From Pseudonocardia kujensis (GTDB lineage: Bacteria; Actinomycetota; Actinomycetes; Mycobacteriales; Pseudonocardiaceae): a DNA stretch of 64,000 bases. Location of the stretch: assembly GCF_021283305.1 (NCBI RefSeq), contig NZ_JAJSOK010000013.1:62001-126000 (forward strand), written 5' to 3'. The first letter of the stretch is position 1, and every line of letters starts with the position of its first letter. The notes under the pieces were generated by a model. It was not told where the DNA came from. It saw nothing but the letters and a program-made list of their open reading frames with translations, and made no database searches. A program made the translations under genes and the position numbers. Shown piece by piece: positions 9,801 through 17,165 of this stretch.

Positions 9801-11526
9801 CATCGGCTCCGGCACCGTGATCCGCAAGGACGCCCTCCTGCTGGGCTACCGCGCTCGGGCCGGGACGATCCAGACCGGGCGGGTCACGCTGGGCCGCGAC
9901 GTCGTCGTCGGCGACAAGAGCGTGCTCGACATCGACACCGCCATCGGCGACGGTGCCCAGCTCGGGCATGCCTCCGCGCTGCACCGCGGCCAGAGCGTCC
10001 CGGCAGGGCAGAGCTGGCACGGTTCGCCCGCGGAGCCGACGCACACCGACTTCCGTGCCGTCCCGCCGGCCCGGGTCCGGGCGCTCCGGAAGTTCACGTT
10101 CGTCACGAGCCAGTTGGTCAAGCTGTTCGGGATCTACCTGCCCCTCGGGTTCGGCGGCCCGTTCATGCTGCTCACGACGGTGCCGCGGTTCAAGGAGCTG
10201 CTGGAGCCCGGCGCCGTGGCTCACACGACCGCGCAGTTCTACCTGAACGCGATGGTCGACTCGGCGCTCCTGGTCGTCGGAGGTCTTCTCCTCGGGCTGC
10301 TGGTGGTGGTCACCGTGCCTCGGCTGCTGGCCCCGTTCGTGCGCCCGGACCGCGTGTACCCGCTCTACGGGCTGCGGTACTCGCTGCACCGCACGATCTC
10401 GCGCCTCACCAACGTCCGCCTGTTCGTGTACCTCTTCGGCGACAGCTCCTTCATCGTCAACTACCTCTACCTGCTGGGGTACGACCTCGGGCGGGTCGAG
10501 CAGACCGGCTCCAACTTCGGCTCGCACTTCGCGCACGAGACGCCGTACCTCACCTCGGTGGGCACCGGCACGGTGATCGCTGACGGCCTGGTCGTCGCCA
10601 ACGCCGACTTCTCCAACACCTCGTTCCGGACGTCGCGGGTCGCGATCGGCGCGCACAACTTCCTCGGCAACTACATCGCCTACCCGATCGGCGGCCGCAC
10701 CGGCGACGACTGCCTGCTCGCCACCAAGGTCGCCGTGCCGGTCGACGGCCCGGTGCGCCAGGGCGTCGGGCTGCTCGGCTCGCCCGCCTTCGAGATCCCG
10801 CGCACCGTCCAGCGCGACCGGGTCCTCGAGATCGACGTCCGGGAGCGGCGGCGGCGGTTGCGCCGCAAGAACGGCCACAACCTGCGCACGATCGCCCTCG
10901 TCCTGCTGGTGCGGTGGGCCCACGTGCTCGGCCTGCTGCTGCTCGGCCTGCTCGCGGTGGACCACTACCAGGACTGGGGCCCGGTCGCCTTCGCGGCGGA
11001 GGTCGTCGCCAGCGTGCTGTTCACGGTCGGGTGGTTCGTGTTCTGGGAGCGGCTGTCGACGGGCTTCCGCCGCCAGCGCCCCCGGTCCTGCTCGATCTAC
11101 GACCCCGTCTTCTGGCGGCACGAGCGCTTCTGGAAGTTCATGGTGCCGTCGCTGGACCGGCTGCTGGCCGGGACGCCCTACAAGAACCTGGTCAGCCGCC
11201 TGGTCGGGACCCGCATCGGTCGCCGGGTGTTCGACGACGGGGCCATGGTGGTCGAGCACACCCTGACCGCGATCGGCGACGACTGCACCCTCAACGTCGG
11301 CACCATCGTCCAGCCGCACTCGCAGGAGGACGGCGCGTTCAAGTCCGACCACGTCACGATCGGCCGCGGCGTGACCCTCGGGGTCGGCACCTTCATGCTC
11401 TACGGCGTGAGCCTGGGCGACGGCGTCGAGATCGCCGCCGACTCGTTCGTCATGAAGGGCGAGGAGATTCCGGCCGGGGCGCGGTGGGGCGGGAACCCCG
11501 CACGGGAACTTCCCGCGGGGCGGTAA
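6886..11526 (+). CDS. Pls/PosA-type NRPS-like membrane protein with degenerate adenylation domain and two carrier domains
   Basis: A 1546-residue protein arranged as adenylation-like domain (about 50-540), Glu/Pro/Ala-rich linker (about 565-680), carrier domain 1 (Ser695 in DDLGADSM), carrier domain 2 (Ser777, same motif), then a long membrane part. That part has several helices and three hexapeptide-repeat (left-handed beta-helix) blocks. This C-terminus is that of Pls/PosA-type synthetases, whose prototype makes epsilon-poly-L-lysine on the membrane. Oddities: the A3 motif reads HVADASGWSEG (205-215) where TSGSTGxPKG is expected, and A10 reads ADGLVHR with Leu531 in place of the catalytic lysine. 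A7 (YRTGDL, about 422) is intact. The ATG at 6886 has a GGGGGA site; a GTG at 6811 is the alternative. Confidence 0.85.
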   Translation: MSITQSGEHGPSAPGRPDVPLSELVVVDRHEAQGWRVRRHERLDSVFEERCDWIREYGRAGQLAVDAPGAALTYDELDARANRLARYLRLHGAGAGDRVALLFDDRVEAYAALLAVLKIGATCVPLDPDAPADRLAFVVADTGARIVLSRSHLRGRVAGVRALRTGAAEVLAVDDAAALIAEMSPARLQPAERGGAADRPAYVVHVADASGWSEGVTLDHRAVCNAVRIASETFGLRGHRLHQGRALFSGGGIEEVWMAWAAGATLVPAPDGPALRGRALHADLEARRVTALCTTPALLSTLEQDLPRLRFLLVSGEPCPPALVARWHRPDRRLLTAYVPPGASVTAAWAEAHPDRPVTVGTPLPTYATVILDPEFPLALPHGQTGEIGVAGLGLACGYLDSGDAFVDDFLGIPGNPSGRIYRTGDLGRVDAGGEIEYRGRIALQVVVGGERVDLTAIESVMLGVPGVASAVVVAHDGPGGPELVGYYTCRSDGPADEQEIRARLQERSAPGPVPARFERLDALPLTADGLVHRAALPAQPAPPSGAEMSVLRAENARLYEELEELEQLLPSEPAEPAEPAEPAEPTEPAGPTGPAVPPTSDGALTLDQILRTPAPPAPAPEVLTVDQILSAPAVPAPVPAPVPAPSPTPTPVPSTPAPSTAGLAAALAGVLAEVLAVEHVPVDAHVFDDLGADSMVMTRFCARLRTRADLPSVSIRDVYAHPTVAGLATAFAGAAPSPAPAGATVAQGLAQVLAEVLAVDHVPVDRNVFDDLGADSMVMTRFCARLRARADLPSISIRDVYANPTIAGMAAAAAPAPTQASPQAPVVPVRHSTVGYVLTGALQLLTFLLYATGVGYALDRAYVWILAGNGLLDVYLRSATAGGTAFLALCLLPIVAKWVLIGRWKEGELPVWSLRYFRFWLVKTLVRANPLALFVVGSPLYALYLRALGAKVGKDVAIFTRHLPIATDLLTIGSGTVIRKDALLLGYRARAGTIQTGRVTLGRDVVVGDKSVLDIDTAIGDGAQLGHASALHRGQSVPAGQSWHGSPAEPTHTDFRAVPPARVRALRKFTFVTSQLVKLFGIYLPLGFGGPFMLLTTVPRFKELLEPGAVAHTTAQFYLNAMVDSALLVVGGLLLGLLVVVTVPRLLAPFVRPDRVYPLYGLRYSLHRTISRLTNVRLFVYLFGDSSFIVNYLYLLGYDLGRVEQTGSNFGSHFAHETPYLTSVGTGTVIADGLVVANADFSNTSFRTSRVAIGAHNFLGNYIAYPIGGRTGDDCLLATKVAVPVDGPVRQGVGLLGSPAFEIPRTVQRDRVLEIDVRERRRRLRRKNGHNLRTIALVLLVRWAHVLGLLLLGLLAVDHYQDWGPVAFAAEVVASVLFTVGWFVFWERLSTGFRRQRPRSCSIYDPVFWRHERFWKFMVPSLDRLLAGTPYKNLVSRLVGTRIGRRVFDDGAMVVEHTLTAIGDDCTLNVGTIVQPHSQEDGAFKSDHVTIGRGVTLGVGTFMLYGVSLGDGVEIAADSFVMKGEEIPAGARWGGNPARELPAGR
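8602..8655 (+). repeat. 9-bp tandem repeat in NRPS-like linker
   Basis: Six copies of a GAGCCGGCC-type unit (one with an A change) encode Glu-Pro-Ala repeats between the adenylation-like and carrier domains. In-frame length variation here would change only linker length. Confidence 0.9.
8947..9249 (+). repeat. duplicated carrier-domain DNA (57 identical bases, 246-bp period)
   Basis: Bases 8947-9003 and 9193-9249 are identical and cover the phosphopantetheine-serine region of the two carrier domains. Flanking codons match strongly but not perfectly. This indicates an internal tandem duplication of 82 codons, kept similar by recent origin or by gene conversion. Confidence 0.9.
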
Positions 11527-11649
11527 CACGCCGCGCGACCGCCTCGATACGCAGCGTGACGGGTCGGGCGGCGACGCCCCCCGGCCGCCCGGCCCGTCGC
11601 CGGCCGGCCCCCGTCCCATCGCTGCAGGAGGCGATCGCCCATCACCGAC

Positions 11650-11982
11650 ATGACGAACCCCCAGGGGTGCCGGCTCGAGATCGAGGTGGGGGAGCGGACC
11701 GTCGTCCGGCTCTCCGGCGAGCTCGACGCGCCCGACACCCGCAGCGCACGGAAGCTGCTCACCGCCTACATCCGGGCCGGCACCACGATCGTCGTCGACC
11801 TGGTGGCGGCGACCTCGGTCGGCCCGAGCGGCCTCGCCGCGCTGGTCGACCTGCACGAGCTGGCCCGCCAGCAGGGGTCCCGCCTGGTCGTCGTGACCGG
11901 GGACGGTCCGGCGCAGCAGGCGCTGGAGGGAGCGGGCCTGACCGGCACCATCGACGTCCGGACGGTCCTCGCGGAGGAATGA
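11650..11982 (+). CDS. STAS domain protein (anti-sigma factor antagonist-like)
   Basis: A 110-residue single-domain STAS protein related to SpoIIAA/RsbV antagonists. Such proteins bind anti-sigma kinases and are switched by serine phosphorylation. The expected phospho-site region reads ATSVGPSGLAAL, where the consensus is DSSGLG-like; Ser residues are present but the preceding Asp is replaced, so phospho-control is uncertain. No anti-sigma partner lies nearby. The only strong ribosome site, AGGAGG at 11626-11631, sits 18 bases before the ATG at 11650 but 9 bases before an in-frame ATC at 11641. The true start may therefore be three codons earlier. Confidence 0.85.
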   Translation: MTNPQGCRLEIEVGERTVVRLSGELDAPDTRSARKLLTAYIRAGTTIVVDLVAATSVGPSGLAALVDLHELARQQGSRLVVVTGDGPAQQALEGAGLTGTIDVRTVLAEE

Positions 11983-12033
11983 GGGCACCCGACGTGGTCC
12001 CGGCGGTGCGGACCACGGGAACGGGCCCGACCA

Positions 12034-12060
12034 GCCCGGTCGCCGACGCGGCGACCGGGC
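12034..12060. terminator. strong hairpin between convergent STAS and cbiO genes
   Basis: Perfect 11-bp stem (GCCCGGTCGCC with GGCGACCGGGC) and a 5-base loop. There is no U-run, as is common for actinomycete terminators. Its place in the 235-bp convergent gap suits termination in one or both directions. Confidence 0.65.
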
Positions 12061-12217
12061 CCGGAGCCGGACGGGGGGCGCCCCGGTCGTGCTCCGCCGC
12101 GGGGCACCGGCTCGGCCGGACGTTCCCGCGTGCCGACGGTCCCTGGTCGGGACGGTCGCCAGCAGGGCCCAACGGCCCGGCGCCGGGGGACGGACGCCCT
12201 GCCCGGGCCGTCGGCCT

Positions 12218-13057
12218 TCACTGCGGGGCGACCGCGGCGGGCAGGTCCGCGAGCGCGGCGTAGAGCTCGGCCGGTGTGCGCGGGCGCGCGGCGGAGCCGA
12301 GGGCCTCGAGGAGCCGGTGCACGCCCGGTGCCCAGGCCGGACCCAGCCGCGCGGACCGCAGCAGGTCCGCGTCGCCGAGCACCTCGTCGACCGCGGCGAC
12401 CCGCACCCGGCCCGCGGCCACGACCGCGACCTCGTCGGCCCACCGGTGGGCGAGGTCGACGTCGTGGGTGGAGAGGACGACCGTGGTCCCCCCACGGTGC
12501 AGCGCGTCGAGGGTGGCGAGGAGCTCCTCGACGCCGGCGGGGTCCAGGCCGGCCGTCGGCTCGTCGAGCACGAGCAGCCGGGGGCGCATCGCGACCGCCC
12601 CCGCGATCGCGGTGCGCTTCTTCTGCCCGAACGACAGCAGGTGGGTGGGGCGGTCGGCCAGGTCGGCGATGCCGAGCGCGGTCAGCGCGGCGTCGACGCG
12701 GGCGGTGACCTCGGCGGCGGACAGGCCGAGGTTGAGCGGGCCGAAGGACACGTCCTGGGCCACGTCGGCGGCGAAGAGCTGGTCGTCGGGATCCTGCAGG
12801 ACGAGCTGGACCTGTTCGCGCAGCCGGGTCAGGCCGCGCCGGTCCCGGCGGACGGGCTCGCCGTCGAGCAGCACCCGGCCCCGGCCCGGTTCCAGCAGCC
12901 CGAGCAGCAGCCGGAACAACGTCGTCTTGCCGCCGCCGTTGGGGCCGAGCACGGCGAGGCGGCGGCCCTCGTGCAGGGACAGGGTGGCCCCGGTGAGCAC
13001 CGGGCGGTCCGGGTCGTAGCCGAAGACCAGGTCGTCGGCCCGCAGGATCGGGTTCAC
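12218..13057 (-). CDS. cbiO: cobalt/nickel ECF transporter ATPase CbiO
   Basis: A 279-residue ABC ATPase that energises Co2+/Ni2+ uptake with CbiQ. Walker A is GPNGGGKTT, the Q-loop is QDPDDQLFA (the DDQ form is typical of ECF ATPases), the signature is LSFGQKKR, and Walker B is LLVLDEPTAGLD with an H-loop in VVLSTHDVDLA. The GTG at 13057 overlaps the cbiQ stop by four bases (GTGA), giving translational coupling. It is the last gene of a tight four-gene operon, cbiM-N-Q-O. Confidence 0.93.
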   Translation of the reverse strand: MNPILRADDLVFGYDPDRPVLTGATLSLHEGRRLAVLGPNGGGKTTLFRLLLGLLEPGRGRVLLDGEPVRRDRRGLTRLREQVQLVLQDPDDQLFAADVAQDVSFGPLNLGLSAAEVTARVDAALTALGIADLADRPTHLLSFGQKKRTAIAGAVAMRPRLLVLDEPTAGLDPAGVEELLATLDALHRGGTTVVLSTHDVDLAHRWADEVAVVAAGRVRVAAVDEVLGDADLLRSARLGPAWAPGVHRLLEALGSAARPRTPAELYAALADLPAAVAPQ

Positions 13058-13794
13058 CGGGGCACCAGCAGGAACGTGGCCACGACGACGGCGGCCAGCA
13101 GCACGCACGTCGCCGCGACGAAGGCGGCGGAGAGCTCCCGCGCGGCCACCTGGACGCGCAGCGAACCGGTGTAGCCCCGGGAGGCCAGCCCCTGCTCCAG
13201 CCGCCGGGCCCGGTCGAAGGCGCGCACGAAGACCGCTGCGCCCTGTCCGCTCAGCGCGCGGTAGGACGTCCGCCAGGTGCGGAAGCCGAGCCGGCCGGCC
13301 TGGGCCTCGCGGACCGCCCGCAGGGACTCGAGCAGCAGGAACAGGAAGCGGTAGGTCAGCGCCGCGACCTCGGTGACCGCCGGCGGCACGCCGATCCGGT
13401 TCAGCCGGGGCAGCAGGTCCGCGAGCGGGGTCGTCGCGGCGAACAGCAGCAGGCACAGCAGGGCGGCGGTCGCGCGACCGGCAAGCTGCGCCGCCTGCGG
13501 GAGCCCGGCCGGTTCCCACCGCAGCCACGGGTCGCCACCGAGGGACACCAGCAACGGCAGCATCCCGGTCACGACGAACCCCAGCGGTACCCGGACCGCC
13601 CGCCACAGCGCCCGGCCCGGCAGCCCGGCCGGCCCCAGGACCAGCACGAGGGCCACGCCACCGGTGAGCGCCGCCCCCGGCCACGTGGGCAGCACGAGGG
13701 TCAGCACCAGCAGGCCGAGCGAGAGGAGTGCCTTCTCCCCGGGGTGCCGCGGCCGCCAGCGGTTCGTGTAGGCCGCCGCGTCGAGCGGCAGCAT
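13054..13794 (-). CDS. cbiQ: cobalt/nickel ECF transporter transmembrane protein CbiQ
   Basis: A 246-residue energy-coupling membrane protein (T component). About five hydrophobic helices are present. The cytoplasmic coupling helices contain an A-R-G-type motif, seen as GLASRGYTG near residue 200, together with the upstream ALRAVREAQAGRL segment. CbiQ links the ATPase to the CbiMN substrate unit. Its ATG shares one base with the cbiN stop codon. Length and position are normal for the family. Confidence 0.92.
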   Translation of the reverse strand: MLPLDAAAYTNRWRPRHPGEKALLSLGLLVLTLVLPTWPGAALTGGVALVLVLGPAGLPGRALWRAVRVPLGFVVTGMLPLLVSLGGDPWLRWEPAGLPQAAQLAGRATAALLCLLLFAATTPLADLLPRLNRIGVPPAVTEVAALTYRFLFLLLESLRAVREAQAGRLGFRTWRTSYRALSGQGAAVFVRAFDRARRLEQGLASRGYTGSLRVQVAARELSAAFVAATCVLLAAVVVATFLLVPR

Positions 13795-14111
13795 CAGGGG
13801 GTGTCCTCGGGGTGGCGGTCCGCGGGGCCGCGCGCGAGCCGGCGCTTCGTGCGGGCCGCGCCGAAGTAGTAGCCGACCACGCCGGCGCCGATCGCGGCCT
13901 GCAGCGCGAACAGCCCGGACTCGATCTCGCCCGACGGCGGCTCGTAGATCGAGGAGAACCAGGGCTCGTAGTCGGGGTGGGACTCGGTGATGGCCTGCTC
14001 GGCGAGCCCGTCGGAGCCGCCGAACTCGCCCTGCACGAACAGCACCGGGATCGCGGCGAGCGCCACGACGGCCAGCACCAGCAGCCAGTTGACCAGGGTG
14101 GAGCGCTTCAC
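13794..14111 (-). CDS. cbiN: cobalt transport protein CbiN
   Basis: A 105-residue accessory protein with two membrane helices (about 6-27 and 65-85) and a short extracytoplasmic loop. The loop starts [14 protein letters not shown], as in CbiN, where it helps metal insertion into CbiM. The tail is basic and cytoplasmic. The GTG at 14111 overlaps the cbiM stop by four bases. A CbiN separate from CbiM is typical of cobalt systems but is also found in nickel variants. Confidence 0.88.
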   Translation of the reverse strand: MKRSTLVNWLLVLAVVALAAIPVLFVQGEFGGSDGLAEQAITESHPDYEPWFSSIYEPPSGEIESGLFALQAAIGAGVVGYYFGAARTKRRLARGPADRHPEDTP

Positions 14112-14806
14112 GCGCCGACCTCCTTCGCGGTAGGGGTCGCCGGCGGGGTGGGCAGCACGCCCAGGCGGCGCAGCTCGTCCGGGCTGACCCGGACCAGCAG
14201 CCGGACCACCAGCAGGGTGAGCAGGCCCTCGCTCACCGCGAGCGGGATCTGGGTGATCGCGAAGATCGAGCCGAACTTCACGACCGCCCCGCCGACGCCG
14301 GACGTGGCGTCGGGGAAGGCGAGGGCGAGCTGCACGCTGGTCACGCAGTAGGTCGCGAGGTCGCCCAGCGCCGCGGCGAGGAACACGGCCGGCCCGAGGC
14401 CGCCACCGAGGCGTCGGACCAGCCGGTACGTCCCGTACGCCACCCACGGGCCGACGACCGCCATCGAGAAGACGTTCGCCCCGAGCGTCGTCAGGCCGCC
14501 GTGGGCCAGCAGGACGGCCTGGAAGAACAACACGACGGTCCCGAGCAACGCCATCACGGGTGGTCGGAAGAGCACCGCTCCCAGTCCGGTGCCCGTGGGG
14601 TGCGAGCACGAGCCGGTCACCGAGGGGATCTTCAGCGCCGAGAGCACGAAGCTGAAGGCGCCGGCCGCGCCGAGCAGCAGCTTCGAGTCCGGGTCGGTCC
14701 GGACCTGCTGCACGACGGCCCGGGCCCCGTGCACCACGAACGGGGCCGAGGCCACGGCCCACGCCGCGGCGTGCAGGGGTGGGAGATAACCCTCGGCGAT
14801 GTGCAC
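14108..14806 (-). CDS. cbiM: cobalt/nickel uptake substrate-specific protein CbiM
   Basis: A 232-residue membrane protein that captures Co2+ or Ni2+. The mature N-terminus begins [10 protein letters not shown]; the amino group and His2 are metal ligands in this family, so the GTG at 14806 (with an AAGGAG ribosome site) must be the true start. A longer frame upstream is excluded. [16 protein letters not shown] is the conserved metal-site loop. First gene of cbiMNQO. The 166-bp upstream gap is too short for a normal B12 riboswitch and shows no B12 box, but holds a palindrome (14870-14895). Metal specificity, Co or Ni, is not settled by sequence. Confidence 0.92.
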   Translation of the reverse strand: MHIAEGYLPPLHAAAWAVASAPFVVHGARAVVQQVRTDPDSKLLLGAAGAFSFVLSALKIPSVTGSCSHPTGTGLGAVLFRPPVMALLGTVVLFFQAVLLAHGGLTTLGANVFSMAVVGPWVAYGTYRLVRRLGGGLGPAVFLAAALGDLATYCVTSVQLALAFPDATSGVGGAVVKFGSIFAITQIPLAVSEGLLTLLVVRLLVRVSPDELRRLGVLPTPPATPTAKEVGA

Positions 14807-14869
14807 GACCCGCTCCTTCCGGACACTTCTGCGGACCATGGGACCGTAAGGTTCCCGTCGGATCAGGTC

Positions 14870-14895
14870 AACGGTTGAACACTCCTTCAATCGTT
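14870..14895. promoter_or_regulatory. palindromic operator candidate before cbiMNQO
   Basis: Arms AACGGTTGAA and TTCAATCGTT match at 9 of 10 positions around a 6-bp spacer. The site is AT-rich within a GC-rich gap and lies 64 bp upstream of the cbiM start, downstream of the OhrR-like gene. It is a good candidate site for a dimeric repressor controlling metal uptake. Confidence 0.55.
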
Positions 14896-14972
14896 GTGGC
14901 CCGGGGTCCTCGATCCGGAGGGCAACCCGTTCCGTGTGTGCGAGGGGCGCCGGGCTGAGCGCTCGCCGCACC

Positions 14973-15464
14973 TCACCCGCCGTCGGGTGCCGTCCGGCTC
15001 GCCGCGATGACCTCGGTCAGCACGGCGTGGAGGTGCTCGAGGTCGGTGAGCGGCATCCCCAGCCGCTCGATGATCGCCGGCGGGATGCGCTCGGCCTGCG
15101 CCCGCAGCGCCCTTCCCTCCGCCGTGAGGCCGACCGCGAGCATGCGCTCGTTGCCCTCGACCCGCTTCCGCGTCACGTAGCCGGCGGCCTCCAGCCGCTT
15201 GAGCAGCGGGGACAGGGTGCCGGGGTCGAGCGCGAGGGCCGTGCTCAGGTCGGTCACGGAGCGGGGCGAGCGCTCCCACAGCGCCAGCATCACCAGGTAC
15301 TGCGGGTGCGTGAGGCCCATCGGTTCGAGCAGCGGGCGGTACAGCGCGATCACGTTGCGCGCCGCCACGGCCAGCGCGAAGCAGACCTGCCTGTCGAGCT
15401 TGAGCAGGTCGGTGTGCGCGAGGGTCGCGAGGTCACCCTCGTCACGTCGTCCGGAGTCGGCCAC
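14973..15464 (-). CDS. MarR family transcriptional regulator, OhrR type
   Basis: A 163-residue winged-helix repressor. The N-terminal [12 protein letters not shown], then [29 protein letters not shown], match OhrR proteins. OhrR senses organic hydroperoxides through the conserved cysteine, here Cys28. The HTH region is [27 protein letters not shown]. No ohr peroxidase gene is adjacent. The divergent neighbour is a DUF5313 membrane protein, and cbiM follows downstream on the same strand. The divergent gap holds TTGGTGCGCAA, a weak inverted repeat that could be its own operator. Confidence 0.87.
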   Translation of the reverse strand: MADSGRRDEGDLATLAHTDLLKLDRQVCFALAVAARNVIALYRPLLEPMGLTHPQYLVMLALWERSPRSVTDLSTALALDPGTLSPLLKRLEAAGYVTRKRVEGNERMLAVGLTAEGRALRAQAERIPPAIIERLGMPLTDLEHLHAVLTEVIAASRTAPDGG

Positions 15465-15511
15465 GCCGCCAGTGTACGATCCTTGGTGCGCAAAGTGTTG
15501 GGGTGAGGATG

Positions 15512-15910
15512 ATGACCGGAACCGTGAGGCCGAATCCGCTGCGTTGGCTGCTCTACGCCTACGGGGCCGGCCTGCCCCCGCGGCACAAGGAGTGGGTGCT
15601 GCACGACGTGACCGCCCCGACCTGGCGGTGGCGGCACCTCGCGCGCGCGACCGCCCAGCTGGCCCCGATCGCCGTGCTGCTGTACGTCTTCATCCCCGGC
15701 GAGCCCTGGGTCCGCGCGATGGCGGTGCTCGGCGGCCTGCTGATCGGCTACTTCTACTCGTTCGCCTACATGTACGAGTCGGCCGAGCACCGGGCCGTCA
15801 AGGCCGGCTACCCGCAGGGCGGCGCCGCGGCGGTGCGGGACGAGGCGCACGCCGACGAGCGCCGCGAGCAGGAGGAGCGCTACGCCGCCCGCTGGCGGCA
15901 GGACGACTGA
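15512..15910 (+). CDS. DUF5313 family membrane protein
   Basis: A 132-residue protein of an actinobacterial family of unknown function. It has the usual N-terminal RPNPLRWLLYAYGAGLPP and KEWVLHDVTAPTWRWRH, then two hydrophobic helices (about 48-65 and 73-92). A charged tail rich in Glu, Arg and Ala ends in QEERYAARWRQ. The ATG at 15512 places the conserved block at the start; a GTG at 15503 and an ATG at 15509 are alternatives. It is divergent from the OhrR-type gene, which may control it. Confidence 0.8.
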   Translation: MTGTVRPNPLRWLLYAYGAGLPPRHKEWVLHDVTAPTWRWRHLARATAQLAPIAVLLYVFIPGEPWVRAMAVLGGLLIGYFYSFAYMYESAEHRAVKAGYPQGGAAAVRDEAHADERREQEERYAARWRQDD

Positions 15911-15989
15911 CGGGCTCCCGGTTCGGCCCCTTCCGCCGGCGACCCTCCCACGCCGGCGCCGGCGGGGGGTCCCGCTGCTCCATCAGTGT

Positions 15990-16060
15990 TCAAATCCTTG
16001 ACGAGTTCTGGCGCTCGTCCCGTCGACGCCCTACCGTTCCTCGGGTAGTCAAACCTTTGA
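15990..16060. promoter_or_regulatory. two matching palindromes upstream of the homogentisate cluster
   Basis: TCAAATCCTTGA (15990-16001) and TCAAACCTTTGA (16049-16060) share the form TCAAAnCnTTGA, are both inverted repeats, and lie 59 bp apart centre to centre. They sit 75-145 bp before the metallo-hydrolase start. A TTGACG overlaps the end of the first. The pairing suggests cooperative binding of one regulator to both sites. Confidence 0.55.
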
Positions 16061-16133
16061 TCGCTGCTCCGGTGCGTGCCGCCGGGTGACGGTCGGGTTT
16101 CCGAGACCTCCCAGCGACGGGAAGGGACTGTCG

Positions 16134-17120
16134 ATGACCCAGCACGCGCCCGAGGCCGGCACGGCCAAGCCGTTCGCCTCCTCCGCCGACACCACCGCCA
16201 AGGAGCAGAGGCTCGAGGTCCTCGCCGAGGGCGTCTACGCGCTCACGGCCGAGGGCGACCCGAACATCGGGGCGGTCGAGGGGGAGGACTTCCTGGTCTG
16301 TTTCGAGGCCCTCGCCACGCCGGTGGCCGCGCGGAAGTGGCTGGCGAAGCTGCGCGAGCACACCGACAAGCCGGTGCGCTATCTGGTGCTCTCGCACTAC
16401 CACGCGGTCCGTGTCCTGGGCGCGAGCGCGTTCGACGCCGAGATCGTGGTGGCGCACGAGAACACCCGGGCGCTGATCGCCGAGCGGGGCAAGCAGGACT
16501 GGGAGTCGGAGTTCGCGCGGATGCCGCGGCTGGCCGAGGCCGCCGACTCGGTGCCCGGGCTGACCTGGCCGACGCTGACCTTCGCCGAGCGGCTCACCCT
16601 CGACCTGGGTGGTGGGCGCGGGGACCTGGTGTTGCAGTACCACGGGCGGGGGCACACCGAGGGCGACCTGACCGCGTGGCTGCCGCGGCAGCGGATCCTG
16701 TTCGCCGGCGATCTCGTCGAGGCCGAGGCGGCGCTCTACACCGGTGACGCCTTCCATCGGGACTGGGCGACGACCACCCTGGACCGGGTGCAGGCGCTCG
16801 GTGCGGAGCAGCTGGTCGGGGGCCGGGGCGCGGTCACGCGGGGCCGGGCGGCCGTCGACGCGGCGATCGCGCAGACCCGCGGGTTCCTGCAGGTGATGCT
16901 CCGCGAGGTCGGTGGGGTGCAGCAGCGGGGTGGGACGCTGAAGGAGGCGTTCGAGGCCACGCACGCCGCGTTGGTGGGCGACTACGGGCACTGGCCGATC
17001 TTCGAGCACTGCCTGCCGTTCGACGTCTCGCGGCTGTGGGACGAGCTGTCCGGCGTCGAGCGCCCGGTCGTCTGGACCGCCGAGCGCGACCAGGAGGTCT
17101 GGGCCCAGCTGCAGGGGTGA
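16134..17120 (+). CDS. MBL-fold hydrolase with variant metal site
   Basis: A 328-residue metallo-beta-lactamase-fold protein, first gene of the homogentisate cluster. The usual HxHxDH motif reads HYHAVR (LSHYHAVRVLGAS, about residue 83), so the Asp and third His ligands are replaced by Val and Arg. A later GRGHTEGD and LFAGDLVEAE keep the remaining His and Asp positions. The protein is therefore either a one-metal enzyme or altered in chemistry. The ATG at 16134 has a GGGAAGGGA site; a GTG at 16086 is less likely. Its role may be hydrolysis of a thioester, lactone or ester entering the pathway; this is inference. Confidence 0.82.
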   Translation: MTQHAPEAGTAKPFASSADTTAKEQRLEVLAEGVYALTAEGDPNIGAVEGEDFLVCFEALATPVAARKWLAKLREHTDKPVRYLVLSHYHAVRVLGASAFDAEIVVAHENTRALIAERGKQDWESEFARMPRLAEAADSVPGLTWPTLTFAERLTLDLGGGRGDLVLQYHGRGHTEGDLTAWLPRQRILFAGDLVEAEAALYTGDAFHRDWATTTLDRVQALGAEQLVGGRGAVTRGRAAVDAAIAQTRGFLQVMLREVGGVQQRGGTLKEAFEATHAALVGDYGHWPIFEHCLPFDVSRLWDELSGVERPVVWTAERDQEVWAQLQG

Positions 17121-17165
17121 GCGCGGTCGCATCGACCGCAGGACTCGCGACGACGGGAGTACCGC

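Noticed and set aside
6886..11526. A full secondary-metabolite gene cluster around the NRPS-like gene
   Set aside because: No condensation, thioesterase, MbtH, tailoring or further adenylation genes are near; only a transporter and a two-component system are adjacent.
11979..12263. A plus-strand frame beginning with ATGA overlap after the STAS gene
   Set aside because: Translation is Gly/Pro/Arg-rich, crosses the terminator hairpin and runs antisense into cbiO.
14807..14972. Cobalamin riboswitch before cbiM
   Set aside because: The gap is only 166 bp, no B12-box-like sequence is visible and the only structure is a protein-type palindrome.
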